Source: Pararge aegeria
Lineage: Eukaryota > Arthropoda > Insecta > Lepidoptera > Nymphalidae
Reading direction: 5' to 3'
DNA length: 64,000 nt
Assembly (NCBI RefSeq): GCF_905163445.1
Contig: NC_053195.1
Location: 9,600,501 to 9,664,500 of the forward strand
Below the pieces are notes generated by a model. That model was not told the origin of the DNA, searched no databases, and saw nothing but the letters and a program-made list of their open reading frames with translations. Shown piece by piece: positions 48,931-60,410 of the stretch. Position 1 is the stretch's first letter; each line of letters begins with the position of its first letter. The position numbers and the translations under genes are program-made.

Positions 48931-49774
48931 GATGTACGGGGAAGTTCTAAACGATGGCCATGCGTTAAACAAAGTAAGAATAAGGTATTAACAGTAAGCT
49001 AGCCTTTGACCAGCCGTGTACAACAACTAAGCTCGACTGCGCGCTCCACAAGATTGTATCGTACATACCTATTATGGGAGGAGGTAGCCCACTCAGTTGA
49101 CCTCGCACCCCCTTCGCGTTTTTCAAATTAAACGAGTGTAAAGCATTCTTCCACTTTGACGCAATTATTGTACTTATACCTTGAAGGATTTTCTTTTTAT
49201 GAACAGCCATTCGTGCATACATTCCTCTTTTTGTTGGAATTAAATACTAATTGTTAATATACAGACGAAATATGTTAACTGAGGTTAAGATTAACACAAC
49301 AGCCTATTAATATACAATTGGAGGGCAAGGGCCTCATATTATTGGCAGTGGCCCTCGCGTGATTGTAATATTCTCGCTCTTTTCAGCTACCGGGCTTGAA
49401 GCCACGCATTTAATTTGCTCGTGGATTTCATTTTCACGCGACTTTCGGGGAATTTTAGCAGTCTATTTGTGTTTAGGTAGGGTCGTCTCTTCCCCATTAA
49501 TAATTTAGTTGACTTGTTGTGACAACCCGCGTGTCATAGATAGATTTTTTTAATCCTTAAACTTTGCCAACTAGTCTGGGTAGGAACTTCTCGTGTTCTG
49601 GGTTTGACGCGATCAAACAAATATACTCTCTATATGTCTGAAAGTAGGTATGTCTAGAATATACTTCGACATTCACATGTATCTTTGTTTTTAGAAAACT
49701 AGCTATTAAAATTATAGCGATGGCGAGGGCGGTCTGGATGAAAGAACTAAATATTTTATTTGATCACCTGAAGC

Positions 49775-49850
49775 GGGCCAGAATCGTGGAGTTCTGAACG
49801 CCCTACAAAAGACCTATGTCCAGCAGTGGACGTCAATCGGTTGATACTTG
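49775..49850 (+). mobile_element. LINE 3' end, family C
   Basis: GGGCCAGAATCGTGGAGTTC, AAAAGACCTATGTCCAGCAG and TGGACGTCAATCGGTTGATA: the 3' terminal blocks of family C without a visible coding part. Confidence 0.6.
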
Positions 49851-50372
49851 ATGCGACTACATGAACTTATACCAGGGGAACAGCGATTATAATGTATGGA
49901 GATCGACTTGAAGTCTCCTTTGAATGGCATCCTTCTCTAAACTAATTTCGCATGAATTAACATGTGTGGTAAATAAATTCTTTGCTTTGCAGTTCCTTAC
50001 ACTGGAAAAGGTTCCCCTTCCTAGTGTACGCTGCCCATTATTATACCTACCAATTTTTTTTGGTAGGTTTACATATATACTATTTAGAATAACCAAAAAA
50101 TTACATTATATCTCCGAGCATACCTATACCAGCTGACTATAAAATTAATGCCTGATTTTGAAGTCATTGGCACTGGGCAAGTTTATCGAACTTAAAGGAG
50201 CCGGTCCAAATTTGTGTGGAGCGAAAAAACAATACGTTGTGAGATTGGTACAAGTACAATAATTATTATAAATGAAGTCCTTATCGAAATATAAATTTGA
50301 TCTTTAAATATGTTTGTGCAAAAATCTTAGTGGAAAACAATAAAAAACGGTATAAATATATATATATATATA

Positions 50373-50378
50373 TTTATT
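50373..50378 (-). promoter_or_regulatory. Poly(A) signal of RIDA
   Basis: AATAAA on the minus strand lies about 10 bases after the stop codon, implying a very short 3' untranslated region. Confidence 0.5.
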
Positions 50379-50387
50379 TCAATTTAA

Positions 50388-53300
50388 TTAAATACGAGCA
50401 CAAGGATTTAGTCCCGCTTCTGCTATGACAAGGTCCCCGCTCAACGCAGTTGCTACGATCTCTACTGCTGCACCCAGTGGCAACTTGCTGACTTGATAGG
50501 TAGCTCGCGCCGGGCAGTTTTTAGGAAAATCTGAAACAATGCCATTTGCATAGTGTTAAACGTGTTGAGAAATACCAGCCGCTGATAAAAACGGACCTTG
50601 CATGCCAGCGTGTGTTTTACATAATTTAATTGAAAATGAAGAAAATATGTAGGTAAAGAAATATTTTCATAGGAAAATATGACAGAGAACATTATTTATA
50701 GGCTGCGAAGTTTATAAGAATTAGCAACGCAGGTAAGTTTTCATGTAACGTAATACGTCAGGGCCTTCTTTTAGTTTTTCCTTCACTGTTTCTTTTTACG
50801 TAAGGTAGGTACATGTAACACGTACCTACATACATTCATCGTAACCAAACCTTAATTGATGGGCCCGCGGTTACAACTATAGTTAAATAACGATTGCCCG
50901 TGACTTGCCTGACCGCGTACAATTTTTCTATGGTACCTACGTAAAATTTTCCCTTGGAAACATTTAACTCTTGAAAATGTCTTTATTATAATAACTGGAT
51001 TTACAGAATTTTATTTAAAACTGATTTCAAGGCCTTTACTCCAAAACTCGCAAATTACTCGAAAATTGGGAGGAGTATAGGATTACTCTTATTGAGTGAC
51101 TAAACTTTTGAGTACAATAGAAATACGACCATCATATTGGATAGAAGCAGGCGTTACTTTGCGGAAATCTATGATATATTAAGCTTAATTTGCTATACTC
51201 CGCGAAAAGCAGAAGAATCTTTATGGTGTAATTTATAATTTCTTCCTAATTATTAATTTATAACGTACCCTCGCACGTTTCGCTCCGAGGCATCAGGAGA
51301 TGTTGACTTTACAATGAATAATTGTTAAGTAATAATTAATTGTAAAGTCTTAGTCGAGGGTATATTGCCGAAAGAGTAATAAAGGAGTAGCAAATTAATT
51401 CATTCAAGGGCAATTGTATATTATTTTATAACAAATTAAGAAATGAAATCTTTGAGATGTCTCTCAATAAGTTCAAAGTTTATATAAAACGTGAGCTTAC
51501 TGAAAAATCCTATTATAATATTAAGGATTATTTAAACGATAAAAAAGCTTGGGTGTGAATTGCTCTAGCTTCATAGCTTAATTTAAATTTACTGGAAGAT
51601 GGTGATAACAAAAAAATAAATTTACCCGGCTAAGTTTGTTGTGGGCTCTTCTTAGACCAGGGCGCGTTTGGAACCCTCGTAGCTTTAGATTTAAGTTGGC
51701 GAACGAAGTTATCACCATCCCGTTACAATTATGTAAACAAATATGTATGAACGCTTCATAAGTGCCTGTGATAGGCCTACATGAATAAAGAAATTTTGAA
51801 TTTGAATTTGAATTTAAGCTAAATTTTCATAACGACCATCATACAAAGTTTAAAATTAATATAGGAACCTAGTAAAGTAAGTTAGTTAGTACTCACATTG
51901 TGCATACACTCGATTAACGACTTCGAAATCGTCAATATTGACTAATAGTATATTCATAGTCACGACAGCCTCGAGAGAGGATCCACCCGCCGCCAATACA
52001 TGCTTCAAATTTTCCAAGGCCTGCCTAATTTGAGCCTCCGCGCCACCGCATACTAGTTGGGCTTGGGTATCCAAACCTAACATGCCCGACACATACAGCG
52101 TCTTGTCTGCTAGAATAGCTTGGCTGAGGACAATATTTATGAATAAAAACCTCTAGTTTTTTCCATTAATTTTGAAAGATTATATCCGCTCATACTTCTC
52201 ACTCTGTTCGCTTCGTCGAACCCTTGTTGTGGTGCCATAATCAATGTACCTACCGTTTGTTTAAGACAGCAACAATGTGCCAATCGTAATACTTTCTGAT
52301 TAACTGCTGCATTGGAAAGATCTATGCTCGGATTATCTCTACGTGATCAAATCAGAAATAAGAACATCCGTAGAAGAACCAGCGTTGCTGACATAACTCG
52401 GTGAACGGTGATATAGGTGCTGAAATGGCGACACATCACAGCGCTGTTTGAAGACGTCACAAGGCGGACAGGCGACATAAAACAAATCGGTGGATACAAG
52501 CGGCACAAAATCGTAATGTTTAGAATCCCTCCAAAAGAGCATGCCAATGGTTGATAAGGTGATTCATAGAGAGTACCCATCATATATTTTTTTCTTTTTT
52601 GTAATCCACTACAAAATAGGTAATTTTATTTCCACAATAGTTTTTAAATTAATATTATTTTGTTTACAGCAGACTTTTGTACCAAGCGGATTTGCATGCT
52701 ATGTTCGCATCGAGAAGGCACAATTGTATACACATGCCAAATAGTGCTATAGTTTATACTATCTGACACGCGCAACTTCGTCTGCATCAAATATAATTTT
52801 AAAAAATTAAAGCATTTCTATACCCGTCGTAACGTTTAAACGATAGGTCCAATTTGAATAATTTAAAGAGGAATTTGCAGGTACATAATCAATTTTAACT
52901 ATAAAACTATTTATTTGGATAAAGATCTGATAGGAACGGCACCATCTTAAGATTGTACCAGTGTTTTGATTGACAAATTATAACAAAAAGCTGTTATTGT
53001 GCCTTAACAGTTAGACATTTAGCCTCCCGGACTTTTTTTTAAGTAATAATTATTACTTTAAACATCTCCATCGATTCATACATACATACTCATAAACTTT
53101 CGCATTTATAATATAAGTAAGATGTGAGAGGTACGCATGCAACTCACTGTTATCTGTGAAGGTTTATGTCCTTTATCTCCGACAATATTTATCAAATCTT
53201 CATTAAAATTACACAACACATGCTTGATAGTATACACTTTCAAATAAAAAAAGAATTATTTAAATCGGTTCAAATTTAACGGAGCTATGAAGTAAAATTT

Positions 53301-54098
53301 GTAAAAAATTTCATCTCATTTCCCGGGAGAAGCTTATTGTTTATCGGGATAAAAAGTAGCCTTTGTTTGTTGACCCGGAATATCAGCTACCACTATACCA
53401 AATTTTATTTAAATCCGTTCAGTAGATTTCACGTGATGCCCGGACAGACCGATAGACAAAAATTAAATAAAAATCTGTTTTGGACTCAGTATCGATTATA
53501 AAGCATCCCCCGGTCAAAATTTTCAAAATATATTGAATGTACAGAAATCTTGCAGTTACAGTTTTATTATAAGTATAGATATAGATAATAGAATAGAGTA
53601 AGCAGTTGATTGACAGTTTTGCGAACTAAATAAAAAAAATGTTGGACCATGACTGCGAGCTCATCTGGTGGTAAATGATGATGCAGTCTAAGATGGTAGC
53701 GGGCTAAACTGTTATAAACCCATACACTGCGAAGTTGTATCTGCGCCGTGGTACGCTAAATCGCTTGGAAGCACGTCTTTGTCGGTAGATTCTTAGACAA
53801 AACACCATTCATTAAAACCATTGCGACCAACAAAGTAATAATTACCAGTTTGGCAATCGCCTAACGAAAAACGAGGCGCGAAATTAGACATACAGGAAAT
53901 GTCTACCTTTTGAGGATAGTAAACGCACGCATGGGCCTGCACTCTGGAGCGGGTATATCTATCTACGAGTAGCTTAATAATTAGTAGAATCTAGAAAAAA
54001 CCATCAAACCTGTAGGGTCCGACGGGTTTGTAAATATGCGGAGAAGTAACAATTGTCTTCGTCACCATCTTCTGGGACTCTGTGTTTGCGGTGGACAT
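50388..54098 (-). CDS. RIDA: 2-iminobutanoate/2-iminopropanoate deaminase (RidA/UK114)
   Basis: Three exons on - (54098-54010, 52123-51897 and 50530-50388) give 152 residues. RidA hydrolyses reactive enamine/imine intermediates released by PLP enzymes such as threonine dehydratase, and forms a homotrimer in cytosol or mitochondria. KPVGPYSQAILADKTLYVSG, GMLGLD, GGAEAQIRQALENLKHVLAA, NILLVNIDDFEVVNRVYAQ and FPKNCPARATYQVSKLPLGA follow the family in order, including the Arg of PARATY that binds the substrate carboxylate. The C-terminus runs about 15 residues past the usual EIVA end. The first exon provides a 20-residue leader before the conserved start. Intron 2 holds a LINE copy antisense to the gene; intron 1 holds several repeats. 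Confidence 0.93.
51393..51817 (+). mobile_element. 5'-truncated LINE (family A) in RIDA intron 2
   Basis: An intact frame at 51397-51558 encodes the family A C-terminus: NSFKGNCILFYNKL, EMSLNKFKVYIKREL and YYNIKDYLNDKKAWV. It is followed by the GCTAAGTTTGTTGTGGGCTC and CCAGGGCGCGTTTGGAACCC blocks and a (GAATTT)n tail. It opposes the minus copy at 45463-45815, 5.6 kb away. Confidence 0.8.
52320..52560 (+). mobile_element. LINE C-terminal coding remnant, family C
   Basis: Decayed frames read IRNKNIRRRTSVADI, then LKWR, then TRRTGDIKQIGG, the order of the post-RT segment that precedes the CAGCAGTGGACGTC 3' end in this family. The 3' end is only weakly kept (CCAATGGTTGATAAGG). It lies in RIDA intron 1. 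Confidence 0.55.
52755..53120 (+). repeat. Interspersed repeat, family E
   Basis: A start resembling ACACGCGCAACTTCGTCTGC and an end at CTTTCGCATTTATAATATAA, typical of the repeat's two ends. Confidence 0.45.
53290..53480 (+). repeat. Interspersed repeat, family E, inner part
   Basis: GGGATAAAAAGTAGCCTTTG, AAATCCGTTCAGTAGATTTC and CGGACAGACCGATAGAC are in the family order. Confidence 0.5.
53640..53840 (-). mobile_element. tRNA-derived SINE, head missing
   Basis: GATGCAGTCTAAGATGGTAG, CGGGCTAAACTGTTATAAAC and CGTCTTTGTCGGTAGATTCT match the first SINE family, in the same orientation as the 35485 copy. It is in RIDA intron 1, sense to the gene. Confidence 0.6.
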
Positions 54099-55332
54099 GT
54101 TGATCGGTTTAAACAAGACTTTTACGTGAGCGTTCACTGCCGTCACTAAGCTATTGTAGATAGGTATTTCGTAATCGTGGGGTTAAAAGATCACAGTTAA
54201 GTATGTGTTCACTTTACTACTGATAATAAATTGTTTGCTCTGTGATACAAATTAAATATCATACATTAATTTGTATAAACCTAAACTAAGAACATTATTT
54301 ATTTAAGTTTTTTCGCTGTTTGCCAAGCTTCTCTGAAAGTAAGTATTAAATCACTATAAAATACAATTTGATTTCTTTGCAAAATTGTTCTCATACCTCC
54401 CGCTACCAAAAAATGCAGATGCGAGTTTGTATTCTCATGGTACAATGATTAAATATAAGTAAGTAGTAAAAGTTGAACATGAAGCGTATGGCTGTACAAA
54501 AATGATTTCAGTGAGAGCGTAGACTTGCTCAAACTACCGTGTTGCATCTACAAATTGGAGCCATATTCGCGACAAATACCATTAGAGTTGATTTATTTAA
54601 AAGGTTTGAAAACTGTAGTTTGAATAATATAATGGTTGTAACCTTCTTGGACTCCATCATTAAGATTTAGATCTTCTTAGATCTCTCTCGTTGGTGATTA
54701 ACGCTTCTTTGAGAATGGCTTTAGATGAACTTGAGGCAAAAGAAGTACACATAAATATTAGTTTCGTTTAGTTTTGAATTATTCTATTATATACCTGTGT
54801 GTCGTGTCTTGCAAGTCATATTAACCAAATAAAAAAATAAAAACTTAAATTATTATATTATTATTCGATTAAATTAATAAATAGGTACGATAGTAGGTAA
54901 CTGATTCAATCAACAGCAGGACAGTTAGGACAGTTTTTTTAGTTATAATCTTTCAGTAGGCGTTTAATTCGGAAGTTTTTAATTATAAGTGGGTGAAATG
55001 TTAAGATTGTGAGCAATTTTTATCACATTATATGTTACATCTGCATAATAAACACTGATTTTATTAACCATCAGCAGCAGTGGGACACATAAATAGGTCT
55101 TGAGCTCAATGTCTCCAAGATAATAAATTATAGTAAATAAATATCGCCACATCGCCATCTGAGCCCCAAAGTAAGCGTAGCTTGTGTTATGAGCACTAAG
55201 ATAGCTAAAGAATATTTTTATAAATAAAATACACATAGATACTTATAATAAACAGATAAACACCCAGACACTGAAAAACTTACATGTCCATGACACAAAC
55301 TTTTAGAAGTTTTTTTTTTTTTTTTTTTTTTT
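54099..55332. other. RIDA upstream region and SINE
   Basis: AT-rich. The RIDA promoter should lie near 54099-54250. A minus SINE of the second family occupies 55090-55300, then a 23-base T run (55310-55332). Confidence 0.4.
55090..55300 (-). mobile_element. SINE (second family), head truncated
   Basis: On - it reads TTTTTCAGTGTCTGGGTGTT, then TTATAAGTATCTATGTG, then CACAAGCTACGCTTACTTTG and GGGCTCAGATGGCGATG: the body and tail of the family, without the A and B boxes. Confidence 0.65.
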
Positions 55333-57484
55333 CAATTGCCGCAATCGTTGCATTAGAATTTGTCGGGATGCTCAACGAAATTTTATTCACAACTCCGTTC
55401 ATAATTTAAATACTTCAAAGGCCTGGAGGTTTTTGAATTCGTTGGGTATAGGTCGACAGCAAAAGCTGGCCCATAGTATCCAAGACCTTAATACACTTAA
55501 TCAGCACTTTACTAAAACTTCTACCCTGGATAGTCAAATGAAGCTTACTACGCTTAATCGTTTACTCTCCTTGCCTATACCTGAATTCCCAGCATTTCAA
55601 TTCTGCGAGGTGACATTTAATGAAATTAGGAAACATGTTTTAGCCATCAAGTCTGATGCAGTTGGCAGTGATGGAATTGGTCGAAGAATGATTCTTTTAC
55701 TTCTTGATAACATAGGTCCTATTCTTTCACACTTGTTAAATTTCTCACTATCTTCGTGTACTTTTCCTTCTGGGTGGCAGAAGGCGTATGTTATCCCTAT
55801 TCCTAAAACAGCTAATCCTTTAACTCCGTCTCATTTTCGACCAATTTCTATTCTTCCTTTTCTCTCTAAAGTTTTGGAACGTATTGTTAGTAAACAACTT
55901 TCTCTTTTTCTTACTAGAAACAATTCTCTCTCCCCGTTCCAATCTGGCTTTAGACAAGGGCACAGTACGGTCACAGCGCTGACAAAAGTCTGCGATGACG
56001 TACGCAAAGGCTTAGATAATAAATTGGTCACCATTCTTGTTCTTCTGGACTATAGTAACGCCTTTAATAATGTTGATTTTGACTTGCTTCTTGCGCTGCT
56101 AAGGTCGTTGAACATTTCAACTAAAGTAATTGACTGGTTTCGATCCTACCTGTTCGGGCGTCTACAATGCGTCAGATTTGATGGCAAATGTTCCTCGTTT
56201 TCTCCCCTCACTGCTGGTGTTCCTCAGGGCGGGGTTCTGTCACCTCTTCACTTCTCAGTTTTCATCAACTCTATCTCTTCTGTTATTTCCTCATCTTTTC
56301 ATTTCTATGCTGACGATCTACAGATTTACGCTTCCGAAACTGTTGATGGGATTTCCTCTGTTATCTCCAAGCTTAATTCAGACTTAAACAATATCTGTAG
56401 TTGGTGCAAATCCTTTGGGCTTGCGGTAAATCCTGCTAAGTCACAGGTAATCGTCATTGGTAATCCAAGGCTACTGACACGACTCAATGATCTACCAGCA
56501 GTTTATTTTGACGGTGTAGCTTTGCCTTACTGCAATACGGTTAAAAACCTTGGGCTTATTATGGATAGCTCCTTTTCATGGGCACCACCGGTTTCAGAGG
56601 TGGGGCGGAAAATTTTTGCTACTGTCGGTTATCTAAGGCGTTGGAAGAATCTTTTGCCGATTAAGACGAAGATTGTGTTAGACAATACCCTCTACTTCCT
56701 ATAATTGATTATGGTGATGTGTGTTATCCGGACTTGTCAAAGGAACTCCTAAATAAGCTGGAAAGGTTGCAAAACATATGCATAAGATTTATATATGGCC
56801 TGCGTAAGTTCGACCACATATCCCAGTTTCGGACGGAACTTGGGTGGTTGCCAATCAGTCAGCGGAGAGACTTGCATGCTTTGTCCCTTTTATATCGTGT
56901 CCTTTTCTTTCCTCAAACACCACCTTATTTGAAGGAACGATTTATTTTTTATGGAGCGGACTGCCAGGACTTGCTTCGATCTTGCACCGACGGCAAACTC
57001 CAGGTTCCATTCAGTCGCACGAAATACTATAGTAACTCTTTTACGGTTAATTGTGTCAGACTCTGGAATTCCCTCCCTGCTGACATACGTAAGGCTCAAT
57101 CCCTAAATGTTTTCAAGAAGCGTTTGGAAAACCATTTCTTATCTATGTAATATTATAGTATGTAGTATATTGCTTAAATATGTATATACTTATATATATT
57201 ATGTATAATATGTATGTAGTATTAGAATTTATGAGTAAGTAGTTTATTAAAATTATTTTGTATATATATAAATATATATATTTTTTTTTATACTTAAATT
57301 GCTGCACCAACCCGTTCCTTCGTTTTTTTTTCCTAACGTCAAAGGTTGTCTGGAAGAGATCGCTTTAGTGATAAGACCGCCTTTGCACGCTCTATTTTAT
57401 TTTTATTATTTTAAGTTTCTTCTGTATTTGTGTTTAATTCATATAAAATGTGTGTGAAAGACTTAAAACAAATAAACAAACAAA
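55333..57484 (+). mobile_element. LINE with reverse transcriptase, 5'-truncated and frameshifted
   Basis: A frame open from the T-run boundary (about 55333) to 56703 encodes a reverse transcriptase: FRPISILPFLSKVLERIV, SGFRQGHSTVTAL, LLDYSNAFNNVDFDLLLALL, AGVPQGGVLSPLHFSVF and FYADDLQIYA (catalytic YADD present). A one-base shift near 56700 moves the frame to 56719-57150. That part encodes the C-terminal segment with IRFIYGLRKFDH and VRLWNSLPADIRKAQSL. An AT-rich 3' region follows, then GGAAGAGATCGCTTTAGTGA and an A/C-rich tail. The motifs fit the jockey/CR1 group; no endonuclease domain remains. It cannot make a full protein as it stands, but one shift is its only obvious lesion, so insertion may be fairly recent. 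Confidence 0.85.
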
Positions 57485-57489
57485 ACTTT

Positions 57490-57900
57490 TTCCAGATGTA
57501 GGAATCGAACCCTACGCCTTAGACTCAGAAAGGAGGGTCGCTGCCCACTGCGCTAACCGATTGTTAAAGATGCTAGCGGGCTAACGTATTCAGGGTATGC
57601 CCGATAATTGACGGAATAAGCATGCTGCTTGGCGGCAGAAACAAGTATGGCAGTAGAGGGTTACTTCCCGGACAGAACTATCACAAAAAGCTACCACTTA
57701 AAAGTTACATTAAAACCACACCCTTAATCGGTTTCTAATTGGCTAAATCGCTCGGCGGTACTTCACAAGACAGGGATTGGATTCTTGAAAGTCAGGAAAT
57801 AAATCATAGCTTTCAGTACTAAACGAACCACATTCATAATATTACCACAAGTAATAACGTTTAATGCCTAATTTTGAGTTTCTTTTAACGCGCTTATCTA
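57490..57900 (-). mobile_element. Two SINE fragments next to the LINE tail
   Basis: 57494-57562 is a minus-strand tRNA-like head (GGTTCGATTCC type B box and TTAGCGCAGTGGGCAGCGAC read on -). 57563-57770 then resembles the body of the first SINE family (AGCGGGCTAACGTATTCAGG, ATCGGTTTCTAATTGGC). Confidence 0.5.
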
Positions 57901-58507
57901 TACAAAAAGCAGTGCAAGTGCGTAGCATGTTAAACTATAGGTCACAAGGTCCTGAAGTTAAATTCCCAGGTTAGGCCAAAAAAGATATTTGGTTTATCGG
58001 TACAAAAACACCAGTTAGGTAATTGGCGATGCCCACCAATCCATAGTTAATATATGTAAGGTCTATACTCTAAAAACCATTCTGTTATGCAAGCACTCCC
58101 CAGGAGGAGAAAGTTAATAAGCTGATGATAATATTGATTAATTATTATGTACCTAATCATCATAAGCCCAATTACAGCCCTGCTGTTTGGTTCGAGCCTC
58201 TTCTCTAATTGGGCAGTGGGATATTAATTGGCATTGGCAGGCTTGTTAACTCCGTTACTCCAATTCTTATAATATACCTTCCTAATACTATTAGGGGTTA
58301 AGTGGTGGACGAGTGGAAAAAATATAGCTTTAAATGTGACTTGCACACAAAGCAAAGATCATTAAACATTCAAAGATGTATACCCAGTTTAAAATTATTT
58401 TATTCTTCTTACTAATCCTAGTTCAAATTAAAAACAATTATTTTAATATTATTTATTAGCTCTTACTAACATCTAACTAATAAGAAATTTAATCTAGTGT
58501 GTTTCTA
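57901..58507. other. Region downstream of mRpL36
   Basis: Contains a family D-like piece (58085-58135, GTTAATAAGCTGATGATAAT). A minus-strand AATAAA at 58452-58457 may end the mRpL36 transcript. Nothing else was recognised. Confidence 0.4.
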
Positions 58508-58834
58508 CTACCATGGTCTGACTTTACTTTGGCTGGCATGAGTTAATATCCAAGTGTTGAGTGGTTTAGGTTTCTTAGCCATTTGCTTATGTCGAGGGCG
58601 CTCAGGACATATAACATACAGTCGCTCTTGTCTATTAACAAAATAACAAGATTTGCAACGTCTTTTTACTCGACCTTTTACTTTAAATCCAGATATGAAA
58701 TCCATAGTTGGTAAACAAACAGGCAAAAGTTTATTTTTACTTCCATTTTGGAACATGCTAAAATTAGCAGTGAATATATCAACGTTTTTAGGAATTCCTA
58801 AGAAGGTTTTGGTTGCCGAGATAATTCTCTGCAT
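58508..58834 (-). CDS. mRpL36: Mitochondrial ribosomal protein bL36m
   Basis: A 108-residue frame on -. An acceptor (TTTCTTTACAG) sits three bases before the ATG, so at least one non-coding exon lies upstream. The core, GFKVKGRVKRRCKSCYFVNR followed by QERLYVICPERPRHKQM, is the bL36 zinc ribbon with Cys-x2-Cys, Cys and His ligands all present. bL36 is a small, late-assembling zinc protein near the GTPase centre of the large mitochondrial subunit. The roughly 55-residue N-terminal part is poor in acidic residues and fits a mitochondrial targeting leader. After the core there is a 27-residue tail (MAKKPKPLNTW...VRPW), longer than the short end I recall from mammals. Confidence 0.92.
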   Translation of the reverse strand: MQRIISATKTFLGIPKNVDIFTANFSMFQNGSKNKLLPVCLPTMDFISGFKVKGRVKRRCKSCYFVNRQERLYVICPERPRHKQMAKKPKPLNTWILTHASQSKVRPW

Positions 58835-59258
58835 ATTCTGTAAAGAAACACAGTAAAATAATAATAATTTAGGTGAAATAAAGCACATAAAACTACCGCA
58901 ACAATTATTACAATAACTATTTACCAATAGAAACCTGAATTCAATATTCGCAAGTTTTTGATGAAAATGTAAGCGTTCTAATAGCTCAAAACATTATAAT
59001 ATTGCTGATTATTCCTTTTTGATATATAACGCTCCAAAATAACCTTAAAATATGCAAACTCAATCTGTCAGTGTCTTGAGTTCATGACTTTTTTATCTGC
59101 AAACACCCAAACCAAAGAGAATACAGTAAGCAGCTATCACCCAAAGAGGATACACACACTAAATCATTAACCAAAGAAGAGACCTTAGACCTTTTGTACG
59201 ACCATTGTAGAAGCCCGAGTTTCTTATGATTTTTACAAATCATGTAGTCTATTTTACT

Positions 59259-59288
59259 CTCCGTCCTACTAACTATAGTAGGACGGAG
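59259..59288. repeat. Short perfect hairpin
   Basis: CTCCGTCCTACTA, 4-nt loop, exact reverse complement. Confidence 0.65.
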
Positions 59289-59751
59289 GACTTTATATGA
59301 CAAAAATCAAATTCTTTGGTTGCTTATTTAGAGGCGTAACGGCGTAAAGGACAAAACTTTCGCATTTATAATGTTAGTAAGGATATCTTATCCGTAATAA
59401 TTGTTTGCAACTATACTAGTAATAAATTAATATCTCGGATAAAGGAGCGTCGTCACGGACAACCTAAACTGGTAGTAATGGCCGGGGTAGTAATTATATA
59501 ATAGATACATAATTCTCTCCTGTCGATTCAATGATAGGACAATAGACGCACACGACAACCTGTTTTGGTTCTATAATAAATTTAACGTTAGTTTCCATAC
59601 GAACTAAATAAAATAAATAACTGCCTAATAAATGATTTGTTTTCCAGACATTCTTTTTTGCTGAACTAAAGTCCTTGCTTCTTGTACCATTTCATTATCT
59701 TCCTAGTACCTACCATTAAATCCTTTTTGTGTATTTGTAACTTGGGTCCCT

Positions 59752-59786
59752 GCTGCTAAACTACTTTAGTTAAGTAGTTTAGCAGC
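59752..59786. repeat. Short perfect hairpin
   Basis: GCTGCTAAACTACTT, 5-nt loop, exact reverse complement. Confidence 0.65.
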
Positions 59787-60012
59787 AATCCGGTACAGTA
59801 GTTTATATTTTTGATATAGTAGAAAATACTGAACATCACAGGAAAGTTTCTCAAATATTCGTCTTTATGCCTATTATATTTTATTGCAAAATAAAACTCA
59901 TTTTAGTTTAAACATATTTTAATAAAATAACAACAATTAACGCGAAATAACATGACTTCAAGGAACGTACATGCGCCCGTTCTTATGTGTAATGTGAGTA
60001 ACCACCTGTTTT

Positions 60013-60280
60013 TTAGTAACAACCACGGGGTTCTGTCTTCAGGAACTTTTCTGCCAGTTGCAACTCAGAGGAGTTATCTGCCGGTATCAACTTAGGGCCA
60101 GCGCACAACCCGTTGTGCCCGACAGCAAGGCATCAACGGGGATTTCCCAGTTTTACCTCAAATATCATCTGTATCTTGTATGAATTTGATCTGATTTGTA
60201 AGCACGTATGAATTCGCGTTGGGTAAACATAATAACGCTTGGCCCTGTCGTTTTCGGGGTGCGGTGGCGTCACGGATTTT
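60013..60280 (-). pseudogene. Broken open frame of unknown origin
   Basis: On -, a frame from about 60280 to the stop at 60013-60015 is open except for one TGA near 60141. It includes AKRYYVYPTRIHTCLQIR, KIQMIFEVKLGNPR, the TGA, then CLAVGHNGLCAGPKLIPADN and a tail ending TEPRGCY. The composition is protein-like on both sides of the TGA. No family was recognised. It could be a decayed transposon protein or gene fragment. The hairpin at 60281-60323 borders it exactly. Confidence 0.25.
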
Positions 60281-60323
60281 CTCGTAAAACCCATGTAAAG
60301 TTACTGTACATGGGTTTTACGAG
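60281..60323. repeat. Perfect 17-bp hairpin
   Basis: CTCGTAAAACCCATGTA, 9-nt loop, exact reverse complement. The structure lies at the upstream edge of the broken frame. Confidence 0.7.
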
Positions 60324-60410
60324 GTTAGCCTCGTTCAATCGTATTATTCGACATGCTCATAAACATTTAACATTTTATTTGAGCAACTAACTTGCGCAAG
60401 GTGGAAAATA

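Larger units (their letters stand above)
48931..50387. other. Intergenic, acidic-protein gene promoter side to RIDA 3' end
   Basis: Upstream sequence of the acidic-protein gene lies at the left. A family C LINE end is at 49775-49850. A short inverted repeat (ACCTACCAA / TTGGTAGGT, about 50045-50069) and an (AT)n run (50357-50373) precede the RIDA stop. No exon was found. Confidence 0.4.

Noticed and set aside
57490..57562. Possible tRNA gene
   Set aside because: It has A and B boxes but no cloverleaf that I could fold, and it matches SINE heads elsewhere in the window.
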